DNA of 64,000 nt from Butyricicoccus pullicaecorum DSM 23266. Its GTDB lineage: Bacteria > Bacillota > Clostridia > Oscillospirales > Butyricicoccaceae. Numbering within the stretch: the stretch's first letter is position 1; each line of letters starts with the position of its first letter. The position numbers were made by a program, and so were the translations under genes. The stretch lies in assembly GCF_900167005.1 (NCBI RefSeq), contig NZ_FUXW01000003.1, positions 319,261 through 383,260 of the forward strand. The letters run 5' to 3'. The notes under the pieces are model-generated. The model was given only the letters and a program-made list of their open reading frames with translations. It searched no databases and was not told the DNA's origin. Positions 9,466 to 18,186 of this stretch are shown in pieces.

Positions 9466-10278
9466 TTATCCCTTGCGGTACAGATGAATCTGGAAGCTGA
9501 TGGGCGTGGTCAGCGCGTCCCGGTGGAGCAGGCGGTCGGCCGCTTCCTTGGGTGTCTTCCACGCATACGGGGTCATTTGATAGAGTGCGGCAATGTCCTG
9601 CGGGTCGGTCAGCGTGATGGTATCTTCTACGCACACCTCCCGCTCGAAGGTCAGACCGGGAAGGTCACGAATTTCGGTGGGATTTTCGTAGGGCTTTTGG
9701 TACAGCACTTCTTTCATGCCCCACAGGTGACGCGCGCCCGGTGTGACCGTGAGCAGCGTCCCGCCCGGACGGAGCACGCGCGCAAACTCCTCGGCACACA
9801 TGGGTGCGAACAGGTGCAGCACCAGATCGACCGACGCGTCGGCCAGCGGCAGCTCGAACAGGCTGGCGATAGCAAAATCACCGTGCGGACAGGTGCGTCC
9901 GGCATGGCGCAGGGCGTAACGTGACAGATCGATACCGGCCAGACGGGCATCCGGGCAGGCATCCAGCACCGCACGGGTGTACCATCCCTCACCGCAGCCC
10001 GCGTCCAGAATGTCTCTGGGTGCGCAATCGGCTGCCAGCTTGGCAACCGTATCGCGCAGCGGCCCGTACCAGTTGCCCTCCAAAAATCGCGTGCGTGCCT
10101 GACACATCGCCGCACTGTCGCCCGGGTCGCTGCTGCCCCGGCGATGCTGGCGCAGCAGGTGGACATAGCCCCCGCGTGCCGCACGATCAAAGCAATGTCC
10201 CTTGGGGCATCGGGCGTTCTTCTCGTCAAATGTCAACGGCTGTCCGCACACCGAACAGCACAGTAAACTCTCTTTCAT
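9466..10278 (-). CDS. rlmA: 23S rRNA (guanine-N1) methyltransferase, RlmA type
   Basis: RlmA-family enzymes methylate N1 of a guanine in helix 35 of 23S rRNA (G745 or G748). The 270-residue protein opens with the family's zinc site (CxxC at 8 and 11, C24, H28). The conserved ARGGYVHLL and RGSSDPGDSAAMCQAR segments follow, then a class I SAM motif DAGCGEGWY (near 92). It overlaps the upstream phosphomutase gene by 4 bp. The G745 or G748 subtype cannot be decided by eye; the second can affect macrolide or tylosin binding. Confidence 0.9.
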   Translation of the reverse strand: MKESLLCCSVCGQPLTFDEKNARCPKGHCFDRAARGGYVHLLRQHRRGSSDPGDSAAMCQARTRFLEGNWYGPLRDTVAKLAADCAPRDILDAGCGEGWYTRAVLDACPDARLAGIDLSRYALRHAGRTCPHGDFAIASLFELPLADASVDLVLHLFAPMCAEEFARVLRPGGTLLTVTPGARHLWGMKEVLYQKPYENPTEIRDLPGLTFEREVCVEDTITLTDPQDIAALYQMTPYAWKTPKEAADRLLHRDALTTPISFQIHLYRKG

Positions 10279-11450
10279 GGATTCCGCTTCCTTTCCAGCA
10301 GCACATCCAGCATCTCTTCTCCCGGTGTCAGCGGCAGATTGCTGGTGTGCATCTCGTCAAATATCCCGCCTGCCGCAGATGTCCGGCTGTCATAGAGTAA
10401 AAACGGCACCGGGTCGGCGGTATGGGTGCGCAGCGAAATGGGCGTCGGGTGATCGGGCAGAACGAGCAGACGGTAGTCGACTGCGCTCTCGTCCAGCCAG
10501 CCGGTCAACGGGGTCAGCAGTCTGCGGTCGAAATACTCAATCGACGCGACCTTTTCGGGCAGACTGCCCGCGTGTCCGGCCTCGTCGGGCGCCTCGGTGT
10601 GTACAAATACAAAGTCCATCCCCTGCCGGGTCAGGGCATCGAAGGCGGCAAACGCTTTGCCCTCCCAATTGGTGTGCAGCGTGCCATCCGCACGGGGTAC
10701 GTTCAGCCATTCCAGTCCCATACCGCGCGCAATGCCTCGCACAAGCGGTACGCCGCCGGTCGCGGCACCGCGCAGGCCGGTGCACGTCGTGAAATCGGGC
10801 AGCACTGGGGTCGGCCCTCCGCCCCAGAACCAGACCGCGTTTGCAGGCAGTTTGCCCTGCGCCTTGCGCTCAAGGTTGACCGGATGCGCGTCCAGTACCT
10901 CGCGTGCCGCGTAGTACAGGCGTTCGAGGTCGTCGTCCTCAGTCTGGCAGGTGCGCAGATCGCACCCCAGCAGTCCATCGGGCGAACATCCGCCCGGATG
11001 TTCCCGTCCGCGGCGCAGCAAAAATGCGCGATACCCTGAACCAGGCACAAAACGGTGCGCGTCATCTCCCAGCGCGTCCTCCAGCGCACCAATGAGCTGT
11101 GCAGCCTCCTCGTCGGTCAGTCCGCCGCCATCGTGCGCGACCAGCCGGTCGCCATCCAGCGAGACAAAATTGCAGCGCAGCGCGGTGCAGCCGTCCAGAT
11201 CAATCCCGCACGCCATCGCCTCAATGGCAGCGCGCCCGCCGCTGCACGCCGAACGCGGTGCACCGAGCAGGGTCAGCAGCGCACTCTGACTGCCCGGAAC
11301 GCAGCCGGACGGGATCAGGCACGTCCGTCCGATCACCGCACGGGCAGATAACCGCGCAAGGCACGGGGTATTAGCATAGCCGAGCGGCGTCATCCCGCAT
11401 ATCGCGGGCAGGTCGGCGCAGCCGTCGGCCAGTGCGATGATATATTTCAA
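10275..11450 (-). CDS. 2,3-bisphosphoglycerate-independent phosphoglycerate mutase-like (ApgM family)
   Basis: This is a member of the alkaline-phosphatase superfamily that in the ApgM branch interconverts 3- and 2-phosphoglycerate. A TTG start at 11450, preceded by an AGCAGG site, gives LKYIIALADGCADLP, the family N-terminus; the longer ATG-started reading adds 34 unrelated residues. Visible family motifs are the metal site ADGCAD, VPGSQSALLTLLGAP around the nucleophile Ser, EAPDEAGHAG and LPDHPTPISLRTHTADPVPFLLY. The family usually has PGSD where this protein has PGSQ. The gene is coupled to rlmA. It could also be a phosphonopyruvate decarboxylase-like member. Confidence 0.8.
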   Translation of the reverse strand: MKYIIALADGCADLPAICGMTPLGYANTPCLARLSARAVIGRTCLIPSGCVPGSQSALLTLLGAPRSACSGGRAAIEAMACGIDLDGCTALRCNFVSLDGDRLVAHDGGGLTDEEAAQLIGALEDALGDDAHRFVPGSGYRAFLLRRGREHPGGCSPDGLLGCDLRTCQTEDDDLERLYYAAREVLDAHPVNLERKAQGKLPANAVWFWGGGPTPVLPDFTTCTGLRGAATGGVPLVRGIARGMGLEWLNVPRADGTLHTNWEGKAFAAFDALTRQGMDFVFVHTEAPDEAGHAGSLPEKVASIEYFDRRLLTPLTGWLDESAVDYRLLVLPDHPTPISLRTHTADPVPFLLYDSRTSAAGGIFDEMHTSNLPLTPGEEMLDVLLERKRNP

Positions 11451-11545
11451 ATTTGACACCTGCTTTCTGTCTCCCAGGATGGTTGCTATCGTTATATTAT
11501 ATCGAATCTGGTTATTTTGTCCAGTATTTCCGTGCTTTCTGACAC

Positions 11546-11574
11546 TTGACATTCATCGGGCGACAAGCTATGAT
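11546..11574 (+). promoter_or_regulatory. Promoter for ktrB
   Basis: A consensus TTGACA (11546-11551) and TATGAT (11569-11574) are separated by exactly 17 bp, about 110 bp before the ktrB start. No known riboswitch motif was recognised in the leader. Confidence 0.75.
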
Positions 11575-11683
11575 AGACCCATCAACGCTTTTACACGATT
11601 TCGGCTGGTTCTCCGTGCTGCTTTTTCGCATGCTCGGGATTTTTATTTCGGCAATCGGCCAGAGATAGGAGATCTTATCTGCT

Positions 11684-13045
11684 ATGAGCAAAACAAAACG
11701 CTTCCGCCTGTCCGCGCTGTCCTCCACGCAGATCATCCTGCTCGGATACGCGGCCATCATTCTGTTTGGTGCGATTTTGCTGTCCACGCCGCTCGCTTCC
11801 CAAGCGCGTGTCTGGACTTCTTTCCCGGATGCGCTGTTCACGGCGACTTCGGCCACCTGCGTGACCGGTCTGATCGTCGTACCGACCGCAACCTACTGGT
11901 CGCTGTTCGGTCAGCTCATCATCATCGGCCTCATCCAGATCGGCGGTATGGGCTTTCTGACCATGGCGGTCATGATTTTTGTGGTCAGCGGCAAGCGCAT
12001 CGGCCTGCGCCAGCGATTCACCATGCAGGAATCTATCGGTGCACCCGCGCTGGGCGGCATTGTCCGACTGACCCGCTTCATCTTCAAGGGTGTTCTGCTG
12101 TTTGAAAGCATCGGTGCGATCATTCTCGCGACCCGCTTTGTCCCCATGCTCGGCCCGGTGCGCGGCATCTATTACTCCATCTTTCACTCGATCTCGGCAT
12201 TCTGCAACGCGGGCTTCGACCTCATGGCAGGTGTTGCCGGCGAGGGCTCCATCACCTACTTCGTATCCGACCCGGTGGTCAACATTACCATTATGCTGCT
12301 CATCATCATCGGCGGTCTGGGCTTCTTCGTCTGGGAAGATCTTTACCTGCACCATTTCCGTCTGGGACGCTGCCGTCTGCACACCAAGATCGTGCTTTTG
12401 ATCTCCATTCTGCTGCTGACCATTCCGTCGCTCATGATCTTCTTCTTTGACCGCAACGTCGAAGCATTTTCCTATCTGAGCACGCCCGAGCGTCTGATGG
12501 CCTCGTTCTTCCAGTCCACCTCGGCGCGTACGGCTGGTTTTAACACCATTGACCTGAACATGATGGCCCACCCGACCAAGATGGTTATGATTATGCTCAT
12601 GCTCATCGGCGGTTCGTCAGGTTCGACCGCGGGCGGTATGAAGACCACCACCATCGCCACCCTTTTCCTGTGTATCCGCTCGTCCATGACTCGCGAAAAC
12701 GAGCTGCGAGCCTTCGGCCGCCGTCTGGACGACAGCTGTCTGCGCAGTGCGGTCACCATCTTCTTCAGCTACATCTGTCTGTTTATGGGCGGCGCCATGC
12801 TGCTGACCCAGTTTGACGGGGTGCCCATGATTAGTGCGATGTTTGAGACTTCGTCTGCCGTCGCAACAGTCGGTCTGTCACTCGGCATCACGCCCGGCCT
12901 CAGTCTCCCCTCTCAGCTCGTCCTCATCTTCCTGATGTTCTTCGGACGCGTCGGCTGTCTGACTATGGTATACGCGTTTGCCGAGTCCCACCACACAAAC
13001 GCCGGCGTCAGCCGTCTGCCGCTGGAAAAGATCGCGGTTGGCTGA
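11684..13045 (+). CDS. ktrB: TrkH/KtrB-family potassium uptake protein
   Basis: This is the pore subunit of a Ktr-type K+ (or Na+-dependent K+) transporter. The 453 residues contain the four membrane-pore-membrane repeats of the SKT family. Their filter segments are TATSATCVTGL, SISAFCNAGFD, TSARTAGFNT and TSSAVATVGLS, each with the selectivity glycine. The length matches KtrB rather than the longer TrkH. The regulatory subunit KtrA/TrkA is not adjacent; a terminator follows directly, so the partner must be encoded elsewhere. The ribosome site GATAGGAG lies a little far upstream. Confidence 0.9.
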   Translation: MSKTKRFRLSALSSTQIILLGYAAIILFGAILLSTPLASQARVWTSFPDALFTATSATCVTGLIVVPTATYWSLFGQLIIIGLIQIGGMGFLTMAVMIFVVSGKRIGLRQRFTMQESIGAPALGGIVRLTRFIFKGVLLFESIGAIILATRFVPMLGPVRGIYYSIFHSISAFCNAGFDLMAGVAGEGSITYFVSDPVVNITIMLLIIIGGLGFFVWEDLYLHHFRLGRCRLHTKIVLLISILLLTIPSLMIFFFDRNVEAFSYLSTPERLMASFFQSTSARTAGFNTIDLNMMAHPTKMVMIMLMLIGGSSGSTAGGMKTTTIATLFLCIRSSMTRENELRAFGRRLDDSCLRSAVTIFFSYICLFMGGAMLLTQFDGVPMISAMFETSSAVATVGLSLGITPGLSLPSQLVLIFLMFFGRVGCLTMVYAFAESHHTNAGVSRLPLEKIAVG

Positions 13046-13060
13046 TCTTGCATACAAAAC

Positions 13061-13092
13061 AAAAAGCGACTGCCTGTGCAGTCGCTTTTTTT
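13061..13092. terminator. Bidirectional terminator between ktrB and lacI-type gene
   Basis: The stem AAAAAGCGACTG/CAGTCGCTTTTT encloses a 6-base loop and is flanked by T and A runs, so it can act for both convergent genes. Confidence 0.85.
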
Positions 13093-14111
13093 CATACCAT
13101 TTCGGGTGTAATGACCGTGGTGGACACATATTTGACCGAGGTACGCGGTTTGCGGTCGTGCATGAGCAGGTCGTAGAGCATCATAATCGCCTCGTAAACC
13201 TGGGCGGAAAATTCCTGTTCCAGCACGAAGTCCAGTCGTCCGCCGCGCAGCATTTTGCGGTTGGTCGGGGTCAGGTCGTTTGCAATGACGTGAATGTGAC
13301 GGCGTACATGCGCCTGTGTGATGCCGTCGAGACAGCCCAGCACGTTCTCGGTACTCATATAAATACCGGTCACGGTCGGATGACTGCGCACATAGCGCAT
13401 GACCGTGTCGTGCGTCAGGTCATATCGCTCGTAGCACTCGACGATCTCGAAGCGGTCGGATGTATAGCCCAGTTCGCCCAAGCGGCTGCAAAAACCGTCT
13501 ACGCGGCGGCGGTGAAACTCCATGTTGCCCGTGACGATCAGGATGTTGCCCTGCCCTGCCATCGCCATGTGCATGAGTCCACCTGCGATGCGTCCGCACT
13601 GAATCTGGTTCTGTCCGACAAAGCACAGACGGGCAGACTGCGGGATGTCCGAGTTATAGGTCATAACCGGGATGCCGGCATCCTGAAAGCGAGCAAGCTC
13701 GGCCTGCATAACCACGTTATCAGGTGCATTGATGACCAGTCCGCGCACGCCCTGCTCGAGCAGCGCCTCGCAGCGCTTGATATATTCCTCGTTCGAGCGG
13801 CTGCGCAGCTCCTCGACCACCAGCCTGACCTCATGCGTGCCCAGCAGACGCGCAGCCTGGCTGATACCTCGTCGGGTCTGTTCGGTAAAGTAGGGCAATT
13901 CCCACTGGGGCACGATGACCCCGATACGCAGCGCCGGGCTGTCGCTCTCGCTGGGTGCAATCCGGTATCCCATCTCCCGTGCAATGCGCTGCACCCTTGC
14001 GCGGACTGCCGGATTGACATGCGCACGGTTATTGATAACGCGGTCGACCGTGCCACGCGACACGCCGGCAGCCGCCGCAATCGACCGGATGGTCGGTTTG
14101 TTGGATTTCAT
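13092..14111 (-). CDS. LacI-family transcriptional regulator
   Basis: The regulator has 339 residues from the ATG at 14111 (GGGGA site upstream). An N-terminal LacI helix-turn-helix (TIRSIAAAAGVSRGTVDRVINN, about residues 7-28) and hinge helix are followed by a periplasmic-binding-protein-like sugar domain. It is divergent from the inositol-dehydrogenase-like gene across a 300-bp region with two palindromes and two promoters, so it likely controls that gene and itself. The effector is unknown; a sugar or polyol is expected. Confidence 0.88.
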   Translation of the reverse strand: MKSNKPTIRSIAAAAGVSRGTVDRVINNRAHVNPAVRARVQRIAREMGYRIAPSESDSPALRIGVIVPQWELPYFTEQTRRGISQAARLLGTHEVRLVVEELRSRSNEEYIKRCEALLEQGVRGLVINAPDNVVMQAELARFQDAGIPVMTYNSDIPQSARLCFVGQNQIQCGRIAGGLMHMAMAGQGNILIVTGNMEFHRRRVDGFCSRLGELGYTSDRFEIVECYERYDLTHDTVMRYVRSHPTVTGIYMSTENVLGCLDGITQAHVRRHIHVIANDLTPTNRKMLRGGRLDFVLEQEFSAQVYEAIMMLYDLLMHDRKPRTSVKYVSTTVITPEMV

Positions 14112-14174
14112 CTGTCCATCCCCTGTCTGTCTTGGTCGGTGGACGGCCGCGTTCCGACCGTCCCGAATGCTTCC

Positions 14175-14203
14175 AGTATAGCACAAACCTGATTTTGGCA
14201 CAA
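14175..14203 (-). promoter_or_regulatory. Promoter for the lacI-type gene
   Basis: On the minus strand, TTGTGC (14203-14198) and TATACT (14180-14175) are 17 bp apart, about 65 bp upstream of the regulator start. Confidence 0.6.
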
Positions 14204-14238
14204 GGCACGGAAAACATTTCATTCAGCCGCTGGTTCTC

Positions 14239-14254
14239 TTGTCGCGTTCGACAA
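14239..14254. promoter_or_regulatory. Palindrome, candidate LacI-type operator 1
   Basis: A perfect inverted repeat TTGTCG-CGTT-CGACAA lies in the divergent lacI/idh regulatory region, upstream of both promoters. LacI-family sites are 14-20 bp palindromes, often CG-centred, so this is a plausible operator; it is not proven. Confidence 0.45.
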
Positions 14255-14273
14255 AAGAAAAGGGGCGCATCGG

Positions 14274-14292
14274 GCAAGTTTCACGAACTTGC
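14274..14292. promoter_or_regulatory. Palindrome, candidate operator 2 next to the idh promoter
   Basis: An inverted repeat GCAAGTT-TCACG-AACTTGC ends 9 bp upstream of the -35 box of the inositol-dehydrogenase-like gene. It could bind the divergent LacI regulator as repressor or activator. Confidence 0.45.
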
Positions 14293-14301
14293 AAAGAGCC
14301 G

Positions 14302-14330
14302 TTGACATCCCTGTTTTGGTGCGATAAAAT
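14302..14330 (+). promoter_or_regulatory. Promoter for inositol-dehydrogenase-like gene
   Basis: A consensus TTGACA (14302-14307) is followed after 17 bp by TAAAAT (14325-14330), 85 bp before the start codon. Confidence 0.75.
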
Positions 14331-14415
14331 AAGAATAACGAAGGATTTACCCGAGTTTTTACCTATATTTTGTACACAATTTACCCCTGTATTTTTCACT
14401 GGAGGTCATGAAAAT

Positions 14416-15432
14416 ATGAAGAAGATCAAGGTTGGTATCGCAGGTCTTGGCCGTCTGGGCAAGGTACACGCAAACAATATCGCATACAAGATTCCGAACG
14501 CTGAGCTGACCGCAGCTTGCTCCATCGTTCCGGCTGAGCTGGAATACGCAAAGGAAAAGCTGGGTGTCACCGATGTTTACACCGATTTCCGTGAGATGCT
14601 GGAAAAGGCTGACATCGACGCAGTTGCAATCGTTACCACTTCGTCCGAGCACTGCTGGCAGATCGAGGCCGCTCTGGACGCTGGCAAGCATGTATTCTCC
14701 GACAAGCCGCTGGGCGTTGACGTTGCACAGTGCAAGCAGGCTGAGAAGGCTGTTGAGCGTCATCCCGACCTGACCTTTATGCTGGGCTTTATGCGCCGCT
14801 ACGACAAGTCCTACGCTTACGCAAAGAAGAAGATCGAAGAGGGCGCAATCGGTACTCCCTACATGGTTAAGGCAACCGGCATCGACCCCGAGGCACACGT
14901 TGAGGGCGCAATCAAGTTTGCTGCAACCTCCGGTGGTATCTTCCTCGACATGGCAATCCATGACATCGACCTGATGCGCTGGTTCCTGGGCTGCGAGGCA
15001 ACCGAGGTTTACGCACAGGGCTGCACCTTCAAGCATCCGGAATTCCAGCAGGTTGGCGACGACGAGACCGCTATGGCTTGCTACAAGTTCGAAAACGGTG
15101 CAATGGGCTTCGTTCATGTTGGCCGTACCGCTCCGCACGGCTACCATGTTGAGACCGAGATCATCGGTACCGAGGGCTCGATCCGCATTTCCGCAATCCC
15201 GGAGAAGAACCAGGCTATGATCTTTGATGTACACGGTGCTGTTACCGAGTGCGTTGGCTCCTTCCCGGAGCGCTTTGACGAGGCATATCTGCTCGAGATG
15301 CAGGAGTTCATCGACTGCGTATGCGAAGGCAAGCAGCCGGGCGTCAATGTATACGACGGTACCAAGTCCACGGCAATCGGCTATGCAACCACCGAAGCAT
15401 GGAAGACCGGTAAGATCGTTAAAATCGGCTAA
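14416..15432 (+). CDS. Gfo/Idh/MocA oxidoreductase, inositol 2-dehydrogenase-like
   Basis: An NAD(P)-dependent sugar or polyol dehydrogenase of 338 residues, starting at the ATG 6 bases after GGAGGTCATG. A Rossmann motif GIAGLGRLGKVHANN (about 7-21), the catalytic lysine segment DKPLG, LGFMRRYDKSYAYAKKKI, and the GGIFLDMAIHDIDLMRWFLG motif with the catalytic Asp/His are all present. Similarity is highest to IolG-type inositol dehydrogenases. No other iol gene is nearby, so the substrate stays open. Codon use is strongly biased, as in highly expressed genes. A minimal ATG AAA ATA TGA overlaps the ribosome-site region. Control by the divergent LacI regulator is likely. Confidence 0.85.
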   Translation: MKKIKVGIAGLGRLGKVHANNIAYKIPNAELTAACSIVPAELEYAKEKLGVTDVYTDFREMLEKADIDAVAIVTTSSEHCWQIEAALDAGKHVFSDKPLGVDVAQCKQAEKAVERHPDLTFMLGFMRRYDKSYAYAKKKIEEGAIGTPYMVKATGIDPEAHVEGAIKFAATSGGIFLDMAIHDIDLMRWFLGCEATEVYAQGCTFKHPEFQQVGDDETAMACYKFENGAMGFVHVGRTAPHGYHVETEIIGTEGSIRISAIPEKNQAMIFDVHGAVTECVGSFPERFDEAYLLEMQEFIDCVCEGKQPGVNVYDGTKSTAIGYATTEAWKTGKIVKIG

Positions 15433-15526
15433 ACGACCACACGGCCGCCTCATACTCGGGGTGGCCTGATTTTTTTCGCGATACTGTGCGTTCCGCGCAT
15501 GTACATGCATATACTCTCTTTTTGTG

Positions 15527-15562
15527 AAACCGACTGTGCAGACAGTCGGTTTTGCATTTTTG
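15527..15562 (+). terminator. Intrinsic terminator
   Basis: An 11-bp stem AAACCGACTGT/ACAGTCGGTTT with a 4-base loop followed by a T-rich run ends the dehydrogenase transcript before pepD. Confidence 0.8.
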
Positions 15563-15631
15563 TCCATCCTGTGATATGCTGAAGAAAAAGAAGGCGCTGC
15601 CCTTTGGGGCGGCAGACTGGAGGAAGCAAAA

Positions 15632-17068
15632 ATGGAAACGATTGAACAACAGGTGCGGGAGTTGTTCTGTTGGCTGTGCCAGACGCCGCACCCGTCCGGC
15701 GAGGAAGCTGCGCTGCGCGAGCGCATTGCCGACCGTCTGCGCGGTCTGGGACTGCACCCGTGGGCAGATGCGCGCGGCAATCTAGTCTGTGACCTGCCCG
15801 GTCGGGAAGGCGCACCGCTGACCGCTGTACAGGCGCATATCGATATGGTTTGTGCGGTAGGAAGTCCCGATTACGTGCCCAGCCGTGACCCCATCCGTCC
15901 GATTGTACGCGATGGTTTTCTGTGTACTGCGGGTGAATCTTCATTGGGCGCTGACTGCGGCGCAGGCGCTGCGGTTATGCTGTGGTTAGCCGAGCATCCC
16001 GCTCCCCAACGTCCTCCGCTGCGCCTGCTGTTCACGGTTGACGAGGAAGTCGGTCTGGGCGGCGCACGCGATCTTGACCCGGCCTGTGTGGACGGCGTGC
16101 GCTATCTCATCAATACCGACGGCTTCCACTGGGGACGCATCGTCATCGGCTCGGCCGGCGGTGTGCGAGAGCACTTCACCCGCGCACTGACCCATTCCAA
16201 CGCGCCCGAACTGCCCAACGGACGCGCTTATCGACTCAAAATCAGCGGCCTGCGCGGCGGTCATTCGGGCTTTGACATCGGCAAGACCCGCGCCAATGCA
16301 TTGATTTTGCTCGGTGAGCTACTGCGCGAAATCCGTATGGAATCACCGTTTGCCCTGATCGACCTGTCGGGCGGCACCGCGTTCAACGCTATCCCCTACG
16401 AGGCAACCGCGGATATTCTGACCATCGCCCCGGCACAAGATGCCATCGAGCAGATTTGGGACAAAATCTATGCAAGAATCCAGAAAAACGACCCGGATGC
16501 ACGACTGGAAATCCAAGATATCGCCATCCCCAACCGTGTCTGGAGCGGCGACACCGCAAGCGGTCTGCTGACCGTGCTCGGTGGTTTTGCTGATGGCGTA
16601 TACGCAAGGCACCCGTCCGGTGTCGTGTCGGACTCGTCCAATCTGGGACATATCTACTATAAAGACGGTATGGTGTGCCTGGATGCCATGCTGCGCTGCA
16701 TGGATGCACAGGCTGAACAAGCATTGCAGCTCAGTCATCGCACGGTGTGCGCGATGTGTGGATTTGCCGGTCAGATTGTCAGCCGCTACCCTGCTTGGCC
16801 TGCACAGGACAATGGCACTTTACAGACATTGGCCGCACAGTGCTACTTGGATGCCACCGGACAGGAGGCTGAAGTTACTGTGCAGCATGTCGGTCTGGAA
16901 CCGTCTCATCTGCTGGCAAAGAATGCGCAAATGGAGTGTATTTGCGTGGGTATGGAACTGCTGGATTGTCATTCGCCGCAGGAACGGTGGAAATTGGACA
17001 CGATTGAGCCGTTTGTTGAGATGATCCAGCGACTGCTGAGCCGTCTCAGCACTGCACCGCAGCCTTAA
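15632..17068 (+). CDS. pepD: Aminoacyl-histidine dipeptidase PepD (M20)
   Basis: A cytosolic zinc dipeptidase that cleaves Xaa-His and other dipeptides. The 478 residues fit PepD. Metal-site motifs are visible: VQAHIDMV (His/Asp), SLGADCGAGAA (bridging Asp) and FTVDEEVGLGGA (catalytic and metal Glu). The lid domain contains GLRGGHSGFDI. The start follows GGAGG at suitable spacing. It stands alone, with a terminator in front and the hairpin-array element behind. Confidence 0.93.
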   Translation: METIEQQVRELFCWLCQTPHPSGEEAALRERIADRLRGLGLHPWADARGNLVCDLPGREGAPLTAVQAHIDMVCAVGSPDYVPSRDPIRPIVRDGFLCTAGESSLGADCGAGAAVMLWLAEHPAPQRPPLRLLFTVDEEVGLGGARDLDPACVDGVRYLINTDGFHWGRIVIGSAGGVREHFTRALTHSNAPELPNGRAYRLKISGLRGGHSGFDIGKTRANALILLGELLREIRMESPFALIDLSGGTAFNAIPYEATADILTIAPAQDAIEQIWDKIYARIQKNDPDARLEIQDIAIPNRVWSGDTASGLLTVLGGFADGVYARHPSGVVSDSSNLGHIYYKDGMVCLDAMLRCMDAQAEQALQLSHRTVCAMCGFAGQIVSRYPAWPAQDNGTLQTLAAQCYLDATGQEAEVTVQHVGLEPSHLLAKNAQMECICVGMELLDCHSPQERWKLDTIEPFVEMIQRLLSRLSTAPQP

Positions 17069-17069
17069 T

Positions 17070-17411
17070 TGAAGTTTGGATCAAACCTTTTCAAAGGTTT
17101 GCGGAGTCTTGAGGCAGAGCCTCAAGTCGCCCGTCGCAACGGGCGAAACTCCCCTTTTGAAACCCGGTGTCCGACCCGGGTTTCAACCCAAACGTACCAA
17201 ATAGAAAGACCGTCCTGTCGGACGGTCTTTCTTATGAGCGCACCTTGTGCGCGAAGTATTGCGCGTCTGTGGACGCGCTTTATTTTTTATTTTGGTTGAT
17301 TTTCCCGATGGGAAAATCAAAGGGGGATTCCGTGTCCTGTGGGACACGGCTCAGGGCTCTGCCCTGAGAACCCGCAGCCTTTGAAAAGGCTGGCGAAACT
17401 TTCATTTCGCC
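17070..17411. repeat. Tandem hairpin array with internal inverted duplication
   Basis: About 340 bp without a gene consist of twelve consecutive stem-loops: 17083-17100, 17108-17126, 17128-17145, 17157-17186, 17205-17230, 17238-17252, 17261-17278, 17296-17320, 17330-17349, 17350-17368, 17376-17391 and 17392-17411. The outer four on each side mirror one another in order. They share linkers (a TGCGG-type linker after the CCTTTTCAAAGG stem, an AGA loop inside the next stem, a TCCCC linker later), so the element is two inverted copies around a terminator core. Several stems differ between copies by paired changes that keep base pairing. It lies between the 3' ends of pepD and the sir2 gene. Confidence 0.85.
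17205..17235 (+). terminator. Likely pepD terminator inside the hairpin array
   Basis: An 11-bp stem AAAGACCGTCC/GGACGGTCTTT with a TGTC loop is the strongest hairpin of the array, and its right arm ends in TTTCTT. A second hairpin at 17261-17278 is followed by a T-rich tract to 17294, a backup stop. Confidence 0.6.
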
Positions 17412-17434
17412 CCGGGCGGGAATTCGTTACTCGC

Positions 17435-18151
17435 TTACAGCTGCGAGAAGATTTCTCCAATCGCGCCGTGAATCACCAGATTGGCCTTTGCATCCGCCGA
17501 GGTCGGAGTCTTATTGACCAATACCAACTTTTTACCCCGATAATAATGAATCAGGCTGGCAGCCGGGTAAACGGCAAGTGAAGTGCCGCCAATAATCAAA
17601 ATATCTGCGTTCTGGATGTATGCAAGGCTCTTATCCAGTGTATACTCGTCAAGCGATTCCTCATAGAGCACAACATCGGGTTTGATGATACCGCCGCAGG
17701 TGCAACGCGGTACACCGGTACCCTGTGCGATCTCCTCCACGCCGTACGGCTTACGGCAGCGCATGCAATAATTGCGATGCACCGAGCCGTGCAGCTCCAG
17801 AACTTCCTTAGAACCTGCTTTCTGGTGCAGTCCGTCAATGTTCTGGGTGATGACCGCACGCAGTTTGCCCTGCTGTTCCCATTCCGCGAGTTTCCGGTGA
17901 GCGGCGTTAGGCTGTGCGTCCAGACACAGCATTTTATCGCGATAGAAGCGGTAAAACTCCTCGGTCTGCGCCATGAAAAATGTATGTGACAGAATGGTCT
18001 CGGGCGGATAGTCGTATTTCTGGTTGTACAGACCGTCTACCGAGCGGAAATCCGGGATGCCCGACTCGGTGCTCACGCCTGCCCCGCCAAAGAACACGAT
18101 ATTGTCCGACTGGTCAACCCAGCTTTTGAGTGTTGCAATCTGCTCGTTCAT
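17435..18151 (-). CDS. cobB: NAD-dependent protein deacylase, Sir2 family
   Basis: A sirtuin that removes acyl groups from lysine using NAD+. The 238 residues show [15 protein letters not shown] (about 20-34), [11 protein letters not shown] with the catalytic His region (ELHGSV), and a zinc ribbon of two Cys pairs (CMRCRKPY and CTCGG). The [11 protein letters not shown] and NKTPTSAD motifs close the NAD site. It is 35 bp downstream of a nitroreductase gene and probably cotranscribed. Confidence 0.93.
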   Translation of the reverse strand: MNEQIATLKSWVDQSDNIVFFGGAGVSTESGIPDFRSVDGLYNQKYDYPPETILSHTFFMAQTEEFYRFYRDKMLCLDAQPNAAHRKLAEWEQQGKLRAVITQNIDGLHQKAGSKEVLELHGSVHRNYCMRCRKPYGVEEIAQGTGVPRCTCGGIIKPDVVLYEESLDEYTLDKSLAYIQNADILIIGGTSLAVYPAASLIHYYRGKKLVLVNKTPTSADAKANLVIHGAIGEIFSQL

Positions 18152-18186
18152 CGGACGCAGCCCTCCTTTTTGTGCGATGATGCGAA

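Noticed and set aside
11575-11683. Possible c-di-AMP riboswitch ahead of ktrB
   Set aside because: The leader is only about 100 nt and shows none of the conserved ydaO/yuaA core motifs.
15497-15508. 12-bp palindrome GCATGTACATGC upstream of pepD
   Set aside because: Short, isolated, not placed at a promoter, and followed by an ordinary terminator; no functional reading supported.
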